From the NCBI RefSeq assembly GCF_022919155.1, contig NZ_CP095045.1, positions 2,976,001-3,040,000 of the forward strand: a stretch of DNA of 64,000 bases, given 5' to 3'. The stretch is from Leucobacter allii (GTDB lineage Bacteria; Actinomycetota; Actinomycetes; Actinomycetales; Microbacteriaceae). The notes beneath the pieces were generated by a model. It worked only from the letters and a program-made list of their open reading frames with translations. It was not told the origin of the DNA and ran no database searches. The position numbers and the translations under genes are program-made. The number at the start of each line of letters is the position of its first letter. Positions within the stretch are counted from its first letter, which is position 1. Of this stretch, positions 1 to 8,162 are shown piece after piece.

Positions 1-231
1 GACCTCGGCCTCGTGCGCGAGCTGTTCCTCGGCGCGCTCGGCGGCGAGCTCTGCTCGGAGAGCCCCACGAGCATCGAGGTCGCCTGGGGGACGACGGGGC
101 GGATCCGCTTCGTCCGCGCATCTGAACCCGGCGTCCGGGCGCTCGAGCTCTCGGGGCTGGCGCGCGAGTTCGATCTCGGGTCGGCCCGCTTCCGGCGAAG
201 TCCGCGGCATGTTTCTCGCACGATCGATTGA
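1..231 (+). CDS. C-terminal part of a VOC/glyoxalase-like protein (partial)
   Basis: The reading frame is already open at base 1 and ends with TGA at 229-231, so this is the last ~76 residues of a gene that begins outside the window. The visible part starts DLGLVRELFLGALGGELCSE and continues with a strand-rich segment (IEVAWGTTGRIRFV) and GVRALELSG. That pattern resembles the second half of a VOC (vicinal oxygen chelate, glyoxalase-fold) domain: a helix after an Asp, then strands that build the metal or ligand site. No metal ligand can be assigned with certainty from this fragment. The assignment is by overall pattern only. The gene lies upstream of, and in the same direction as, the TetR gene. 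Confidence 0.4.
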   Translation, partial: DLGLVRELFLGALGGELCSESPTSIEVAWGTTGRIRFVRASEPGVRALELSGLAREFDLGSARFRRSPRHVSRTID

Positions 232-233
232 TT

Positions 234-250
234 TACGATGGAGGATCGTA
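234..250 (+). promoter_or_regulatory. Probable TetR operator overlapping a -10 element
   Basis: TACGAT (234-239) and ATCGTA (245-250) form a perfect 6-bp inverted repeat around GGAGG. TACGAT also fits an actinobacterial -10 (TANNNT). It lies 30-46 bases ahead of the TetR start codon at 280, where an autoregulatory TetR operator would be expected. No good -35 is visible. Confidence 0.5.
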
Positions 251-279
251 GGTCCACCGCGGAATCAGAGGAGACGCCC

Positions 280-915
280 ATGCCCAAGCTCGTCGATCAC
301 GATGCGAGACGCCGCGAACTCGCCGATGCGGTGCTCGAGGTCATCGCGAAGGAGGGCACCGCTTCCGTCACACTCCGCGCCGTGGCGGCGAAATCCGGCT
401 GGTCGACCGGCACCCTCAACCACTACGCGCGCAATCGGGACGGGCTCCTCAGGATCGCGCTCGCCCGCGCTGCGGCGTCCACGCGCAAGATCTATCTCCG
501 CGCGGACGACGACATCGCGGCGCGCCCGTTCGCCCACCTCGAGCGGATCCTGAGCGAGACGCTCCCGCTCGACGACCGCAGGCTCGCCCTGACGAGGATC
601 TTCATCTTCTACCTCGGAGAGGCCGTCGCGGACCCGGGGCTCGGCCAGGAGTTGCGGCAGTACGTGCGGAACTGGCGCCAGGACGTCGAGGAGGAGCTCC
701 GGCGCCTCATCGACGCCGGGCACGTCTCCGCCGAGCGGGACCCCCGGGCGCTCGCCGAGACCCTGGTCGCGCTCGCCGACGGTTTCGGGAATCAGGCGGC
801 GATCGACGAGGAGATGCTCATGGCGCTTCGGGCGCAGCCGCCGGTCAAGCATTGGATCACGCATCTACTAGGTATTGGAGATAGGAATGCACCAGCAGGG
901 GTTCCCCTCGCATAG
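280..915 (+). CDS. TetR/AcrR-family transcriptional regulator
   Basis: A 211-residue DNA-binding repressor of TetR type. Residues ~10-55 hold the helix-turn-helix (LADAVLEVIAKEGTASVTLR, then AVAAKSGWSTGTLNHYARNR), followed by a helical ligand-binding region. The open frame extends upstream to 238, but the ATG at 280 is preferred because GAGGAG lies 6-11 bases before it and because family members start close to the helix-turn-helix. Its last 29 bases overlap the thiolase-like gene at 887, so the two are almost certainly co-transcribed. The regulator probably controls its own operon through the palindrome at 234-250. The ligand is unknown; the thiolase neighbour suggests an acyl-CoA or fatty/aromatic acid derivative (inference). 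Confidence 0.85.
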   Translation: MPKLVDHDARRRELADAVLEVIAKEGTASVTLRAVAAKSGWSTGTLNHYARNRDGLLRIALARAAASTRKIYLRADDDIAARPFAHLERILSETLPLDDRRLALTRIFIFYLGEAVADPGLGQELRQYVRNWRQDVEEELRRLIDAGHVSAERDPRALAETLVALADGFGNQAAIDEEMLMALRAQPPVKHWITHLLGIGDRNAPAGVPLA

Positions 916-2056
916 GGTCGCGATCGTCGGAGCGTACGAGTCCGAGCGGCGGAAGGCGCCGGGAGTCCATCCGTACGCCATTCAGGCCGAGGCGGTGCTC
1001 GGCGCGCTGCGGGACGCGGGCCTCGCGCTCTCAGACGTCGACGGCTTCTGCACGACCGCGACGTTCGGCCAGGAAGCCGGCTGGCAGATGAGCGTCGCGG
1101 AGGTCGCGGAGTACATCGGGATCCGCCCGAGGTGGTTCGATTCCACCGACATCGGGGGCGCCGCCTCGATCTCGCAGGCCGGGCATGCGGCGCTCGCCAT
1201 CGAAGCGGGTCTCGCCGACGTCGTCGTGGTCTCCTACGGCTCGAGCGGTCGCTCATCGCCCCTCCCCGCTCCCGATTTCAATACCAACGCCTCCGGCCCC
1301 GGCCAGTGGGAGGTGCCGTACGGGCCGACGACGGTCGCGAGCTACGCGCTGGCCGCGACGCGCCACATGCACGAGTACGGCACGACCCCGGAACAGCTCG
1401 CAGCCGTCGCCGTGCAGCTGCGGGAGAACGCGGCGCGCAATCCGCACGCGATGTACCGCGAGCCGATCACCGTCGACGACGTGCTGTCATCGCCCATGAT
1501 CTCCGACCCCCTCCACCGGCTGGACTGCTGCGTCGTCTCGGATTCCGGGGGCGCCTTCGTCATGGTCTCGGCGGAGCGCGCCCGCGACCTGCGCACGCGG
1601 CCCGTCTTCCTCGACGGCTGGGGAGAGGCCATCGGACAGGTGCAGATGAATCAGATGCCCGACTTCACCGTCACCTCCGCACGCGAATCGGGGAGACGGG
1701 CGCTCGCGTCGGCGGGTCTTTCGACGACCGATATCGACTGCGCCCAGATCTACGATTCCTTCACCATCACGGTGCTGCTCACTCTCGAGAGCCTCGGGTT
1801 CTGCGGCCCCGGCGAGGGCGGCGGATTCATCGAGAGCGGCGCGATCGGACCGGGCGGCTCGCTCCCCATCAACACCGACGGCGGCGGACTCTCCTCCAAT
1901 CACCCCGGGCGACGGGGCACGCTCGCCGTCATCGAGGCCGTGCGGCAGCTCCGCGGGGAGTCCCCCGGCGTGACGATCCCCGGCGCGCGCAGCTGCCTCG
2001 TGAACGGCACCGGCGGCACGCTGTCCGCCACCGCGACGCTCGTGCTGACGAACTGA
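887..2056 (+). CDS. Thiolase-like (SCP2/acetyl-CoA acetyltransferase-type) protein
   Basis: A 389-residue protein of the thiolase superfamily, closest in appearance to the SCP-2 thiolase-like, non-specific lipid-transfer group. The N-terminal part has VAIVGAYESERRKA and a helix matching the thiolase YAIQAEAVLGAL...AGL...DVDG pattern. The central SDSGGAFVMVSAERARDL is the typical second-domain strand. The C-terminal part has SSNHPGRRG (catalytic His) and GARSCLVNGTGG (Cys of the C-terminal motif). The N-terminal nucleophile region reads VVVSYGSSGRSS with no Cys, as in non-condensing members, so real thiolase activity is uncertain. The ATG at 887 has GGAGATAGGA just upstream; a TTG at 875 is less likely. 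The start overlaps the TetR gene. A role in acyl-CoA or steroid/aromatic side-chain breakdown is inference. Confidence 0.75.
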   Translation: MHQQGFPSHRVAIVGAYESERRKAPGVHPYAIQAEAVLGALRDAGLALSDVDGFCTTATFGQEAGWQMSVAEVAEYIGIRPRWFDSTDIGGAASISQAGHAALAIEAGLADVVVVSYGSSGRSSPLPAPDFNTNASGPGQWEVPYGPTTVASYALAATRHMHEYGTTPEQLAAVAVQLRENAARNPHAMYREPITVDDVLSSPMISDPLHRLDCCVVSDSGGAFVMVSAERARDLRTRPVFLDGWGEAIGQVQMNQMPDFTVTSARESGRRALASAGLSTTDIDCAQIYDSFTITVLLTLESLGFCGPGEGGGFIESGAIGPGGSLPINTDGGGLSSNHPGRRGTLAVIEAVRQLRGESPGVTIPGARSCLVNGTGGTLSATATLVLTN

Positions 2057-2126
2057 CGCGACGCCCCCGGGCAGGGGACCGCCCGGCCGGATCACGCCAG
2101 GCGGGCGGATCACCCGCGCGGCCGGA

Positions 2127-3167
2127 TCACCCCAGGCGGCCGGTGAGCGCCATCGTGGCGAGCGTGGTCGCCGCGACGAGCAGGGACAGCGCGCCGCCGA
2201 GCAGCAGGGGGCGGAACCCGGCGGCGCGGATCGCCCGCAGATCGGTCGACATGCCGATGCCGGCCAGCGCCATCGCCACGAGGAACACGCTCAGCTGCGT
2301 GGCGGCCGCCACGGCGCCGTCCGGCAGCGCTCCGCTCGAACGGATCGTCGCCACGACGAGGAAGCCGATGAGGAACCAGGGCACGAGCCGCACGAGCCGC
2401 GCCGGGGTCATCCGGCCGCCCTCCCCGTCCCGTCGCGCCTCGACGACCGCGAGCCCGACGCTGATGGGGATGATCATGAGCGTGCGCACGAGTTTGACGA
2501 CCACGGCGAAGCCGAGCGCGGAGGCGCTGTAGACGCTCGCCGCGGCCACCACCGAGCTCGTGTCGTTGACCGCGGTGCCGGCGAACAGGCCGAAGGCGCG
2601 CGGCGACATGCCGAGGGCGTGGCCGACCGCCGGGAACGCGAGCACGGCCAGCACGTTGAAGAGGAAGACCGTCGACACGGCGTAGGAGATATCGGCGCTC
2701 CGCGCCTTGATCACGGGGGCGATCGCCGCGATGGCCGAGGCGCCGCAGATGCCGGTGCCGACGCCGATGAGGGTGCGGATGTCGCGATCGACGCCGAGTG
2801 CGCGCCCGAGCGCCCAGGCGGCGAGCAGGCACACGGCGAGGGAGACGAGCATGACCGGCAGCGACTCGAGGCCGACCGCGGCGATGCTCGCGAGCGAGAG
2901 CTGGGCCCCGAGGAGCACGACCGCGCACTGCAGCACGAACTTCCCGGCGTATCCCACCCCGGGTGCGAGCCGGGGACCGGGCCGCCGGATGCATGCGACG
3001 GCGACGCCGAGCACGACGGCGGGAATCGCGGAACCGAGGAGCGGCGCGAGCGCGCCGATGCCGGTCGCGATCGCCGCGATCGCCGCGCACACCAGCGCCC
3101 CGGGCCACACCGCGCGCCCCCGGTCGAGGAGACGGACGGGGAGCGTGGCGACGGGGGCGAACTGCAT
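2127..3167 (-). CDS. YeiH-family (UPF0324) putative exporter, membrane protein
   Basis: A 346-residue polytopic membrane protein with about ten hydrophobic segments. It matches the YeiH/UPF0324 family through GVGTGICGASAIAAIAPVI in the middle, the FAGTAVNDTSSVVAA motif after it and IGMSTDLRAIRAAGFRPLLL near the end. Family members are annotated as putative sulfate or sulfonate exporters; transport itself is not proven by sequence. The frame continues upstream to 3266, but ATG at 3167 is chosen because a G-rich Shine-Dalgarno precedes it and it leaves a divergent promoter region before the LysR gene. The pairing with a divergent LysR gene mirrors the yeiE/yeiH arrangement of enterobacteria. 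Confidence 0.85.
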   Translation of the reverse strand: MQFAPVATLPVRLLDRGRAVWPGALVCAAIAAIATGIGALAPLLGSAIPAVVLGVAVACIRRPGPRLAPGVGYAGKFVLQCAVVLLGAQLSLASIAAVGLESLPVMLVSLAVCLLAAWALGRALGVDRDIRTLIGVGTGICGASAIAAIAPVIKARSADISYAVSTVFLFNVLAVLAFPAVGHALGMSPRAFGLFAGTAVNDTSSVVAAASVYSASALGFAVVVKLVRTLMIIPISVGLAVVEARRDGEGGRMTPARLVRLVPWFLIGFLVVATIRSSGALPDGAVAAATQLSVFLVAMALAGIGMSTDLRAIRAAGFRPLLLGGALSLLVAATTLATMALTGRLG

Positions 3168-3215
3168 GCCCCCCAGTCTGCCCTCCGCGAGGGGCAGGAC
3201 GTGACCCCGGATCAC

Positions 3216-3250
3216 TTGGCCGGTACAAGCCCCGTTTGTATCCTGGGGGC
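3216..3250 (+). promoter_or_regulatory. lysR promoter with embedded LysR-type box; leaderless start
   Basis: TTGGCC (3216-3221) and TATCCT (3239-3244) are spaced by exactly 17 bases, and only 6 bases separate the -10 from the ATG at 3251. Transcription should therefore begin at the start codon, giving a leaderless mRNA. TACAA (3224-3228) and TTGTA (3236-3240) form a perfect inverted repeat with a 7-base spacer, lying between the -35 and -10. It has the dyad form expected of a LysR box and lies between the two divergent genes. Confidence 0.6.
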
Positions 3251-4264
3251 ATGCCCGGCGCCTCACTCATCGAACTCCGCGTCCTCGAGAGCGCCGCGCG
3301 CCTCGGAAGCCTCTCGGCGGCGGCGCGCGAGCTCCGCGTCACCCAGCAGGCCGTATCGCATCGGATCCGCGCGCTCGAGCGCCTGGCCGGCGTGGAACTG
3401 CTGCGACGCTCCCCCGCCGGTGCGACCCCGACCCCGGAGGGCGACGCCGTCCTCGCCTGGGCGCGGGACGTGCTGACGGCCGCCGATCGCCTCGATGAGG
3501 GACTCGCCGGGCTTCGGGGCTCCCCGGCACGAGCGCTCCGCATCGTCGCCAGCCAGACCATCGCCGCGCACCTGCTGCCGGAATGGCTCGTCGAGCTGCG
3601 GCGCGCGCAGACGCGGGCCGGTTCGAGCCCCGACGCGACCGCGCTGCGCACGGCGAACAGTCGCGAAGCGATCGCAGCCGTGCGCGGCGGCGAGGCCGAT
3701 CTCGGCTTCGTCGAGTGCCCGGACGCGCCCCACGACCTCGGCTCGCTCCCGGTCCGCCGCGACCGCATGGTCGTCGCCGTCGCCCCGGATCACCCCTGGG
3801 CGGCGCGAGACGCCGTCTCCCTCGCCGAGCTCGCGAGCATCCCGCTCGTCGCCCGCGAGGAGGGCAGCGGCACGCGGGACGCCTTCGAACGCGCCGCGGC
3901 GCGGGCCGTCGGCGGCGCACCGCGGGCGCCGCTCGTCACGCTCGCCACCGAGGCGGCCGTGCGTTCGGCCGCGGCGCAGGGGGTCGCGCCCGCGGTGCTC
4001 AGCGAGCTCGCCGTGCGCGACGACGTCCGGCTCGGCCGCATCCGCGCGGTCCCCATCGGGCCGGAGCCGCTCGAACGGCCGCTCACCGCCGTCTGGCGCG
4101 GATCGCGCCGCGACCTCGCAGGAGCCCGCCGGGCGCTCGTGGCGATCGCGGCGGGAGGAACGATCGCGGCGGGATCGGGTGGCACGACCGGATCGGGTGG
4201 CACGACCGGAGCGGGTCGCACGACCGGAGGCACGGGCGCGGCGAGGGGAACCGACGCGGCGTAG
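3251..4264 (+). CDS. LysR-family transcriptional regulator
   Basis: A 337-residue regulator. The N-terminal winged helix-turn-helix spans residues ~5-65 (LRVLESAARLGSLSAAAREL, then RVTQQAVSHRIRALERLAGV). A two-lobed LysR substrate-binding domain follows (LRIVASQTIAAHLLPEWL; GEADLGFVE; VVAVAPDHPWA). The last ~30 residues are a Gly/Thr-rich low-complexity tail encoded by near-identical repeats around 4160-4235. This tail is not part of the normal LysR fold, and most relatives end near residue 300. The ATG at 3251 is set by the promoter geometry. The divergent YeiH-type exporter is the most likely target. The inducer is unknown; sulfur metabolites are a guess from the neighbour. Confidence 0.85.
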   Translation: MPGASLIELRVLESAARLGSLSAAARELRVTQQAVSHRIRALERLAGVELLRRSPAGATPTPEGDAVLAWARDVLTAADRLDEGLAGLRGSPARALRIVASQTIAAHLLPEWLVELRRAQTRAGSSPDATALRTANSREAIAAVRGGEADLGFVECPDAPHDLGSLPVRRDRMVVAVAPDHPWAARDAVSLAELASIPLVAREEGSGTRDAFERAAARAVGGAPRAPLVTLATEAAVRSAAAQGVAPAVLSELAVRDDVRLGRIRAVPIGPEPLERPLTAVWRGSRRDLAGARRALVAIAAGGTIAAGSGGTTGSGGTTGAGRTTGGTGAARGTDAA

Positions 4265-4327
4265 GCGCGACCGCGGCTCGTCGTCCGCCTGGCACGCTCG
4301 CGCGTCGCCCCCGGCCCGCGCCGCGCG

Positions 4328-5704
4328 CTACTCGGCGCGGGAGATGCGCGTCATGTCCTCGCGCGGCACGACTTTGACGCGCGTGCGCCCGGCGGCCTCG
4401 CCGAGCGAGAGCTCGTGCGCGTCGAGCCGGTGCCATCCCTCGATGGTCGTGTAGGGCACCCCCCGCTCGTGCAGCAGCTCGGGGATCGCCTCGGGCGCGA
4501 CGACCTCGGGCGTCCACCAGGCGTCCCGATCCTCCATGAGGCACTCGAGCGTCTCCATGGCATCCGACTTCGTGTGCCCGATGAGGCCGACGGGGCCCCG
4601 CTTGATCCAGCCCGTCGCGTAGACCCCGGGGATGCGCTCCCCCTCGAGATCGAGCACGCGGCCCTGCGCGTTCGGGATCACGCCCCGTGCGTCGTCGAAG
4701 GGGATCTCGTCGAGCGGCGAGCCGAAGTACCCGACGGCGCGGTAGAGGGACTGCATCGGGATGACCTCGAACTCGCCGGTGTCGATCACGCCGCCGTTGC
4801 CGTCGGGCGCGGTGCGCTCGATCTTCAGCCCCGCGACCCTGCCGTCCTCGGTGACGACCTCCACGGGCTTCGACCAGAAGTGCATGTGCAGCCTCCGCGA
4901 CGCCGGCGCCGTCTCCCCCGCCTCCCGAGCGCGCTGCTCCTCGCGCCAGGCGTTCATGACGCGCGTCATGACGAGCACCTGCTTGTTCTTCGCGAGGGTC
5001 TCGTCAGCGTACGCGTCGTCGACCTCGAAGTCGCGCTCGTCGAGCACCATGTCGACGTCGCGCACCTCGCCGAGCTCCCGCAGCTCGAGCGGCGTGAACT
5101 TGACGTACTTCGGGCCGCGCCTGCCGAAGAGGTGCAGCTCCTCGATCGGGTTCGCCGCGAGGCCCGCATGGACGTTCTCGGGGATCTCCGTGGGCAGCAG
5201 ATCGTCGGCGTGCTTCACGAGCATGCGGGAGATGTCGAGGGCCACGTTCCCGTTGCCCACGACGCCGACCTGCGTCGCCTCGAGTGGCCAGGTGCGCGGC
5301 ACATCCGGATGGCCGTCGAACCAGCTCACGAAGTCGGCAGCTCCGTAGGAGCCCTCGGCGTCGATGCCGGGGATGTCGAGCCCCGCATCGCGGATCGCAC
5401 CGGTCGAGAAGATGACGGCGTGGTAGTGGCGCTCGAGATCGGCGAGGGTGATGTCGCGCCCGTAGCGGACGTTGCCGAAGTAGCGGATGGCGCCGCTGTC
5501 GAGCACGTCGCGCAGCGCCGTGATGATCCCCTTGATGCGCGGGTGGTCGGGCGAGACGCCGTAGCGGACGAGCCCGTAGGGCGCGGGCAGCTGCTCGAAG
5601 AGATCGATCTCCACCTCGAAGTCCCGCTCGGCCTTCATCAGCAGGTCCGCCGCGTAGATGCCGGCCGGGCCGGCGCCGACGATCGCCAATCGCATCGTGC
5701 TCAT
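4328..5704 (-). CDS. fprA: Ferredoxin/flavodoxin-NADP+ reductase, adrenodoxin-reductase type
   Basis: A 458-residue FAD enzyme that transfers electrons between NADPH and ferredoxin. The FAD-binding GAGPAG follows the first strand (RLAIVGAGPAGIYAADLL). PYGLVRYGVSPDHPRIK is diagnostic of the FprA/adrenodoxin reductase group. VGVVGNGNVALDISRML is the NADP-binding loop, followed by HLFGRRGP, and VYATGWIKRGPVGLIGHTK is the C-terminal FAD contact. Length matches the family (~450). ATG 5704 is chosen over 5725 because GAAGGGAAG lies at a good distance; ATG 5695 is also possible. It stands alone, with the polyprenyl synthase gene ending 113 bases downstream of its start, outside its transcript. In such bacteria the enzyme commonly supplies reduced ferredoxin to P450s and biosynthetic enzymes. 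Confidence 0.92.
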   Translation of the reverse strand: MSTMRLAIVGAGPAGIYAADLLMKAERDFEVEIDLFEQLPAPYGLVRYGVSPDHPRIKGIITALRDVLDSGAIRYFGNVRYGRDITLADLERHYHAVIFSTGAIRDAGLDIPGIDAEGSYGAADFVSWFDGHPDVPRTWPLEATQVGVVGNGNVALDISRMLVKHADDLLPTEIPENVHAGLAANPIEELHLFGRRGPKYVKFTPLELRELGEVRDVDMVLDERDFEVDDAYADETLAKNKQVLVMTRVMNAWREEQRAREAGETAPASRRLHMHFWSKPVEVVTEDGRVAGLKIERTAPDGNGGVIDTGEFEVIPMQSLYRAVGYFGSPLDEIPFDDARGVIPNAQGRVLDLEGERIPGVYATGWIKRGPVGLIGHTKSDAMETLECLMEDRDAWWTPEVVAPEAIPELLHERGVPYTTIEGWHRLDAHELSLGEAAGRTRVKVVPREDMTRISRAE

Positions 5705-5817
5705 CGCTTCAGTTCTTCCCTTCATTCCCCGAGCGGTATTCTCCGCGGGGGTCGCAGATCCTCGGACTCGCAGTGCCGCGGCGGCGCTCCGCCGCGCCGG
5801 TGCGGCTCAGCGGGGCG

Positions 5818-6876
5818 TCACCCCTCGCGGTTCACGATCGAGTCCGCCATGCGCTCCAGGCCGCGCTTGACGTTCGACTTCGGCAGCGCATCGAGCGCGT
5901 CCACGGCCTCTCGTGCCCAGCGGCGCGCCGTGTGCTCGGTCTCCCGCGTCACCTCGTGGGCGCGCAGGGCGTCGACCTCGGGATCGAGGAGGCCGGGATC
6001 GGCGCCCTCGCGGATCGCGGCGACCCCCGCGTCGATGCGGGCGAGGAGGGCGGCATCGGCGGTGTCGCCGGCGGCGGCGCGTTCGCGCAGCAGCAGCGTC
6101 GGCAGCGTCGCGACCCCCGCTCGCAGGTCGGTCCCGGCGCGCTTGCCCGTCCGGTCCTTCTGCGGGGAGAGGTCGATCACGTCGTCGATGAGCTGGAAGG
6201 CGACCCCGATCCGCTCGCCGTATTCCATAACCGGATCGGCATATTCGACGGGGCCCTCGCCGAACATGACGCCCATGCGCGCCGCGGTGGCGATCAGCGC
6301 ACCCGTCTTGTCGGCGAGCACCTGGATGTAGTGCGCGATCGGCTCGTCGCCCTCCTGCGGCCCGACCGTCTCGTGCAGCTGCCCGAGGCAGAGCCGCTCG
6401 AAGGTGCGGGCCTGGAGCAGGATCGCCTCCTCGCCCATTCCCGAGACGAGGGAGGAGGCTCGGGCGAAGAGCAGATCGCCCGCGAGGATCGCGACGGAGT
6501 TCGACCAGACGGTCTGCGCCGCGGGCACGCCGCGGCGCAGCTGGGCGTCGTCCATGACGTCGTCGTGGTAGAGCGAGGCGAGATGCGTCATCTCCACGGC
6601 CTGCGCGGCACGGCGCACGAGCGGGTTGGGACCGGTACCGAGCTCGCTCGTGAGCAGCGTGAGCATGGGCCGGATCCGCTTTCCGCCGGCGTCCATGAGA
6701 TACCGGGCGGGCGCGTCGGCCACCGGCGAGGCGAAGCGCAGGTGCTCCATGAGTTCGGACTCGAGCAGCTCGAGCTGCTCCTGGAGGGCCTTCGCCTGCT
6801 TACGATCCTGGGCGCCCCGGAAGAGGCGCATCGGCAGCGCCTGGGTGGCGGTGTCTTCGGCGATGGGGCGGCTCAC
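5818..6876 (-). CDS. Trans-polyprenyl diphosphate synthase (menaquinone side chain)
   Basis: A 352-residue all-helical prenyltransferase that extends IPP units onto an allylic diphosphate. First Asp-rich motif: LYHDDVMDDAQLRRG. Second Asp-rich motif: FQLIDDVIDL. GGKRIRPML is the IPP-binding segment. The start is GTG 6876, which overlaps the TGA of menG as GTGA with GGAGAG just upstream, so translation is coupled to menG. The menG neighbour and similarity to HepT/IspB-type enzymes suggest it makes the long side chain of menaquinone; chain length cannot be read from sequence alone. It would draw on IPP from the mevalonate operon at 59 kb. Confidence 0.92.
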   Translation of the reverse strand: MSRPIAEDTATQALPMRLFRGAQDRKQAKALQEQLELLESELMEHLRFASPVADAPARYLMDAGGKRIRPMLTLLTSELGTGPNPLVRRAAQAVEMTHLASLYHDDVMDDAQLRRGVPAAQTVWSNSVAILAGDLLFARASSLVSGMGEEAILLQARTFERLCLGQLHETVGPQEGDEPIAHYIQVLADKTGALIATAARMGVMFGEGPVEYADPVMEYGERIGVAFQLIDDVIDLSPQKDRTGKRAGTDLRAGVATLPTLLLRERAAAGDTADAALLARIDAGVAAIREGADPGLLDPEVDALRAHEVTRETEHTARRWAREAVDALDALPKSNVKRGLERMADSIVNREG

Positions 6877-8036
6877 TCGGTCTCTCCATTGCTCTCGCGC
6901 GCGGCCGCGGCTTCCGCGGCCGCATCGGCCGGCTTCCGGGCGGCCGGCTTCTTCGCGGTGGGCTGCTTCGCGGCGGCGGGCGTCTTCGCGGCTGCGGGCT
7001 TCTTCGCGGCTGCGGGCTTCTTCGCGGCTGCGGGCTTCTTCGCGGCTGCGGGCTTCTTCGCGGCGGCGGGCGTTTTCGCCGCGGTGGGCTGCTTCGCGGC
7101 AGCCGGCTTCCGAGCCGCCGCAGCCTGCGTCGCCTCGGCGGGCTGCGTCGCAGCCGTCTTCCCGCCGGTGGCCGGCTTCGCCGCGGCGGACTTCGTCGCG
7201 GCTGCGGGCGTCTTCGCGGCGGCCGGCTGCTGCTTCGCGGCGGCCGGCTTTTTCGTCGCCGCAGGCTTCCTCGCGGCGGCCGGCTTTTTCGTCGCCGCGG
7301 CGGGCTGCTCGGCCACGGCGGGAGCCTGCCGCGGCACGAAGCCGCGGTGCAGCGCCACGATGCCGAAGGTGAGGTTGCGGTAGGCGACCCGCTCGAAACC
7401 GGCCTCGCGCAACCAGGCGGCGAGCTCGTCCTGCGCCGGCCACGCCTCGATGGACTCGTTGAGATAGCGGTAGGCCGCCGCGGCGTCGCGGTTGATGGCG
7501 CCGGCCACCCTCGGCAGCACGTGCCGGCCGTAGAGCGCGTACGGTCCGCGCACGATCGGCGAGGGCGGGGTCGAGAACTCGGCGATGACCACGCGGCCGC
7601 CCGGCTTGACCACGCGGCGCATCTCGGCGAGCGCCGCGCGCGGATCGCTCACGTTCCGCAGGCCGTAGGAGATCGTGGCCGCGTCGAAGCTGTCGTCCGC
7701 GAAGGGCAGCGCCGTCGCGTCGGCCCACACGAAGTCGATGAGCGCGTTGCCCGCGTGCCGGCGCCGGCCCTCCGCGAGCATGCCCTCCGAGAAGTCGGCG
7801 GCCACGACCTCCGCCCCGTGCGCGGCGAGCGCCGCAGAGGAGGTGCCGGTGCCCGCCGCGAGGTCGAGGATCCGCATCCCCTTCCGCGGGGCGAGCGCGC
7901 GCGTCGTGGCGATCCGCCACAGGCGGTCGTTGCCCACGGTCAGCACGTCGTTGATGAGGTCGTAGCGCGGCGAGACCTCGTCGAACATCGCCGAGACATC
8001 GGCTGCCGGCTTGGTCGCGGTGTCGGGATGGGTCAC
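6873..8036 (-). CDS. menG: Demethylmenaquinone methyltransferase MenG with histone-H1-like C-terminal tail
   Basis: Residues 1-~238 form a class I SAM methyltransferase of the MenG/UbiE family, which methylates demethylmenaquinone to menaquinone. Visible motifs are VSPRYDLINDVLTVGNDRLW, the SAM loop ILDLAAGTGTSS, TISYGLRNVSDPRAAL and MRRVVKPGGRVVIAEFS. The normal family length is ~230-260 residues. Here ~145 further residues follow, made almost only of Ala, Lys and Pro in KKPAAA/KTPAAA units, like eukaryotic histone H1 or the tail of mycobacterial HupB. The tail includes four perfect 18-bp DNA repeats. It is in frame, and its stop overlaps the next start, so it is a genuine part of the gene. 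The tail's function is unknown; binding DNA, RNA, polyphosphate or acidic lipids are possibilities. Confidence 0.9.
   Translation of the reverse strand: MTHPDTATKPAADVSAMFDEVSPRYDLINDVLTVGNDRLWRIATTRALAPRKGMRILDLAAGTGTSSAALAAHGAEVVAADFSEGMLAEGRRRHAGNALIDFVWADATALPFADDSFDAATISYGLRNVSDPRAALAEMRRVVKPGGRVVIAEFSTPPSPIVRGPYALYGRHVLPRVAGAINRDAAAAYRYLNESIEAWPAQDELAAWLREAGFERVAYRNLTFGIVALHRGFVPRQAPAVAEQPAAATKKPAAARKPAATKKPAAAKQQPAAAKTPAAATKSAAAKPATGGKTAATQPAEATQAAAARKPAAAKQPTAAKTPAAAKKPAAAKKPAAAKKPAAAKKPAAAKTPAAAKQPTAKKPAARKPADAAAEAAAARESNGETE
6983..7054 (-). repeat. Four perfect 18-bp tandem repeats in the MenG tail
   Basis: The 18-base unit TCTTCGCGGCTGCGGGCT (plus-strand reading) occurs four times without a mismatch, and a degenerate fifth copy follows to 7072. 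Each unit encodes the six residues KKPAAA on the minus strand. The length is a multiple of three, so copy number could change without breaking the frame. More diverged units fill most of 6900-7320. Confidence 0.9.
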
Positions 8037-8156
8037 CCCACCATGCTAGCCGTTCACCCTGGCAGCCGGCCCGTCCGGCGGCCCGTCCGGCAGGACGGCA
8101 GGACGGCAGCGGGACTTCCGACGGGACTTCCGACGGGCGATGCGGCCGGGGGCGGA

Positions 8157-8162
8157 TACACT
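8157..8162 (+). promoter_or_regulatory. Candidate -10 element for the SulP gene
   Basis: TACACT sits in GGATACACTG, 83 bases before the SulP start codon. The same GATACACTG string occurs before the gene at 33960, and again on the minus strand before the TetR gene that starts at 31381. No convincing -35 is seen. Between 8037 and 8244 the DNA also holds short direct repeats (GGGACTTCCGAC twice). Confidence 0.35.

Noticed and set aside
4415..6331. 638-codon open frame antisense to fprA and the polyprenyl synthase
   Set aside because: Both sense genes are clear; there are no domain features in the antisense frame.
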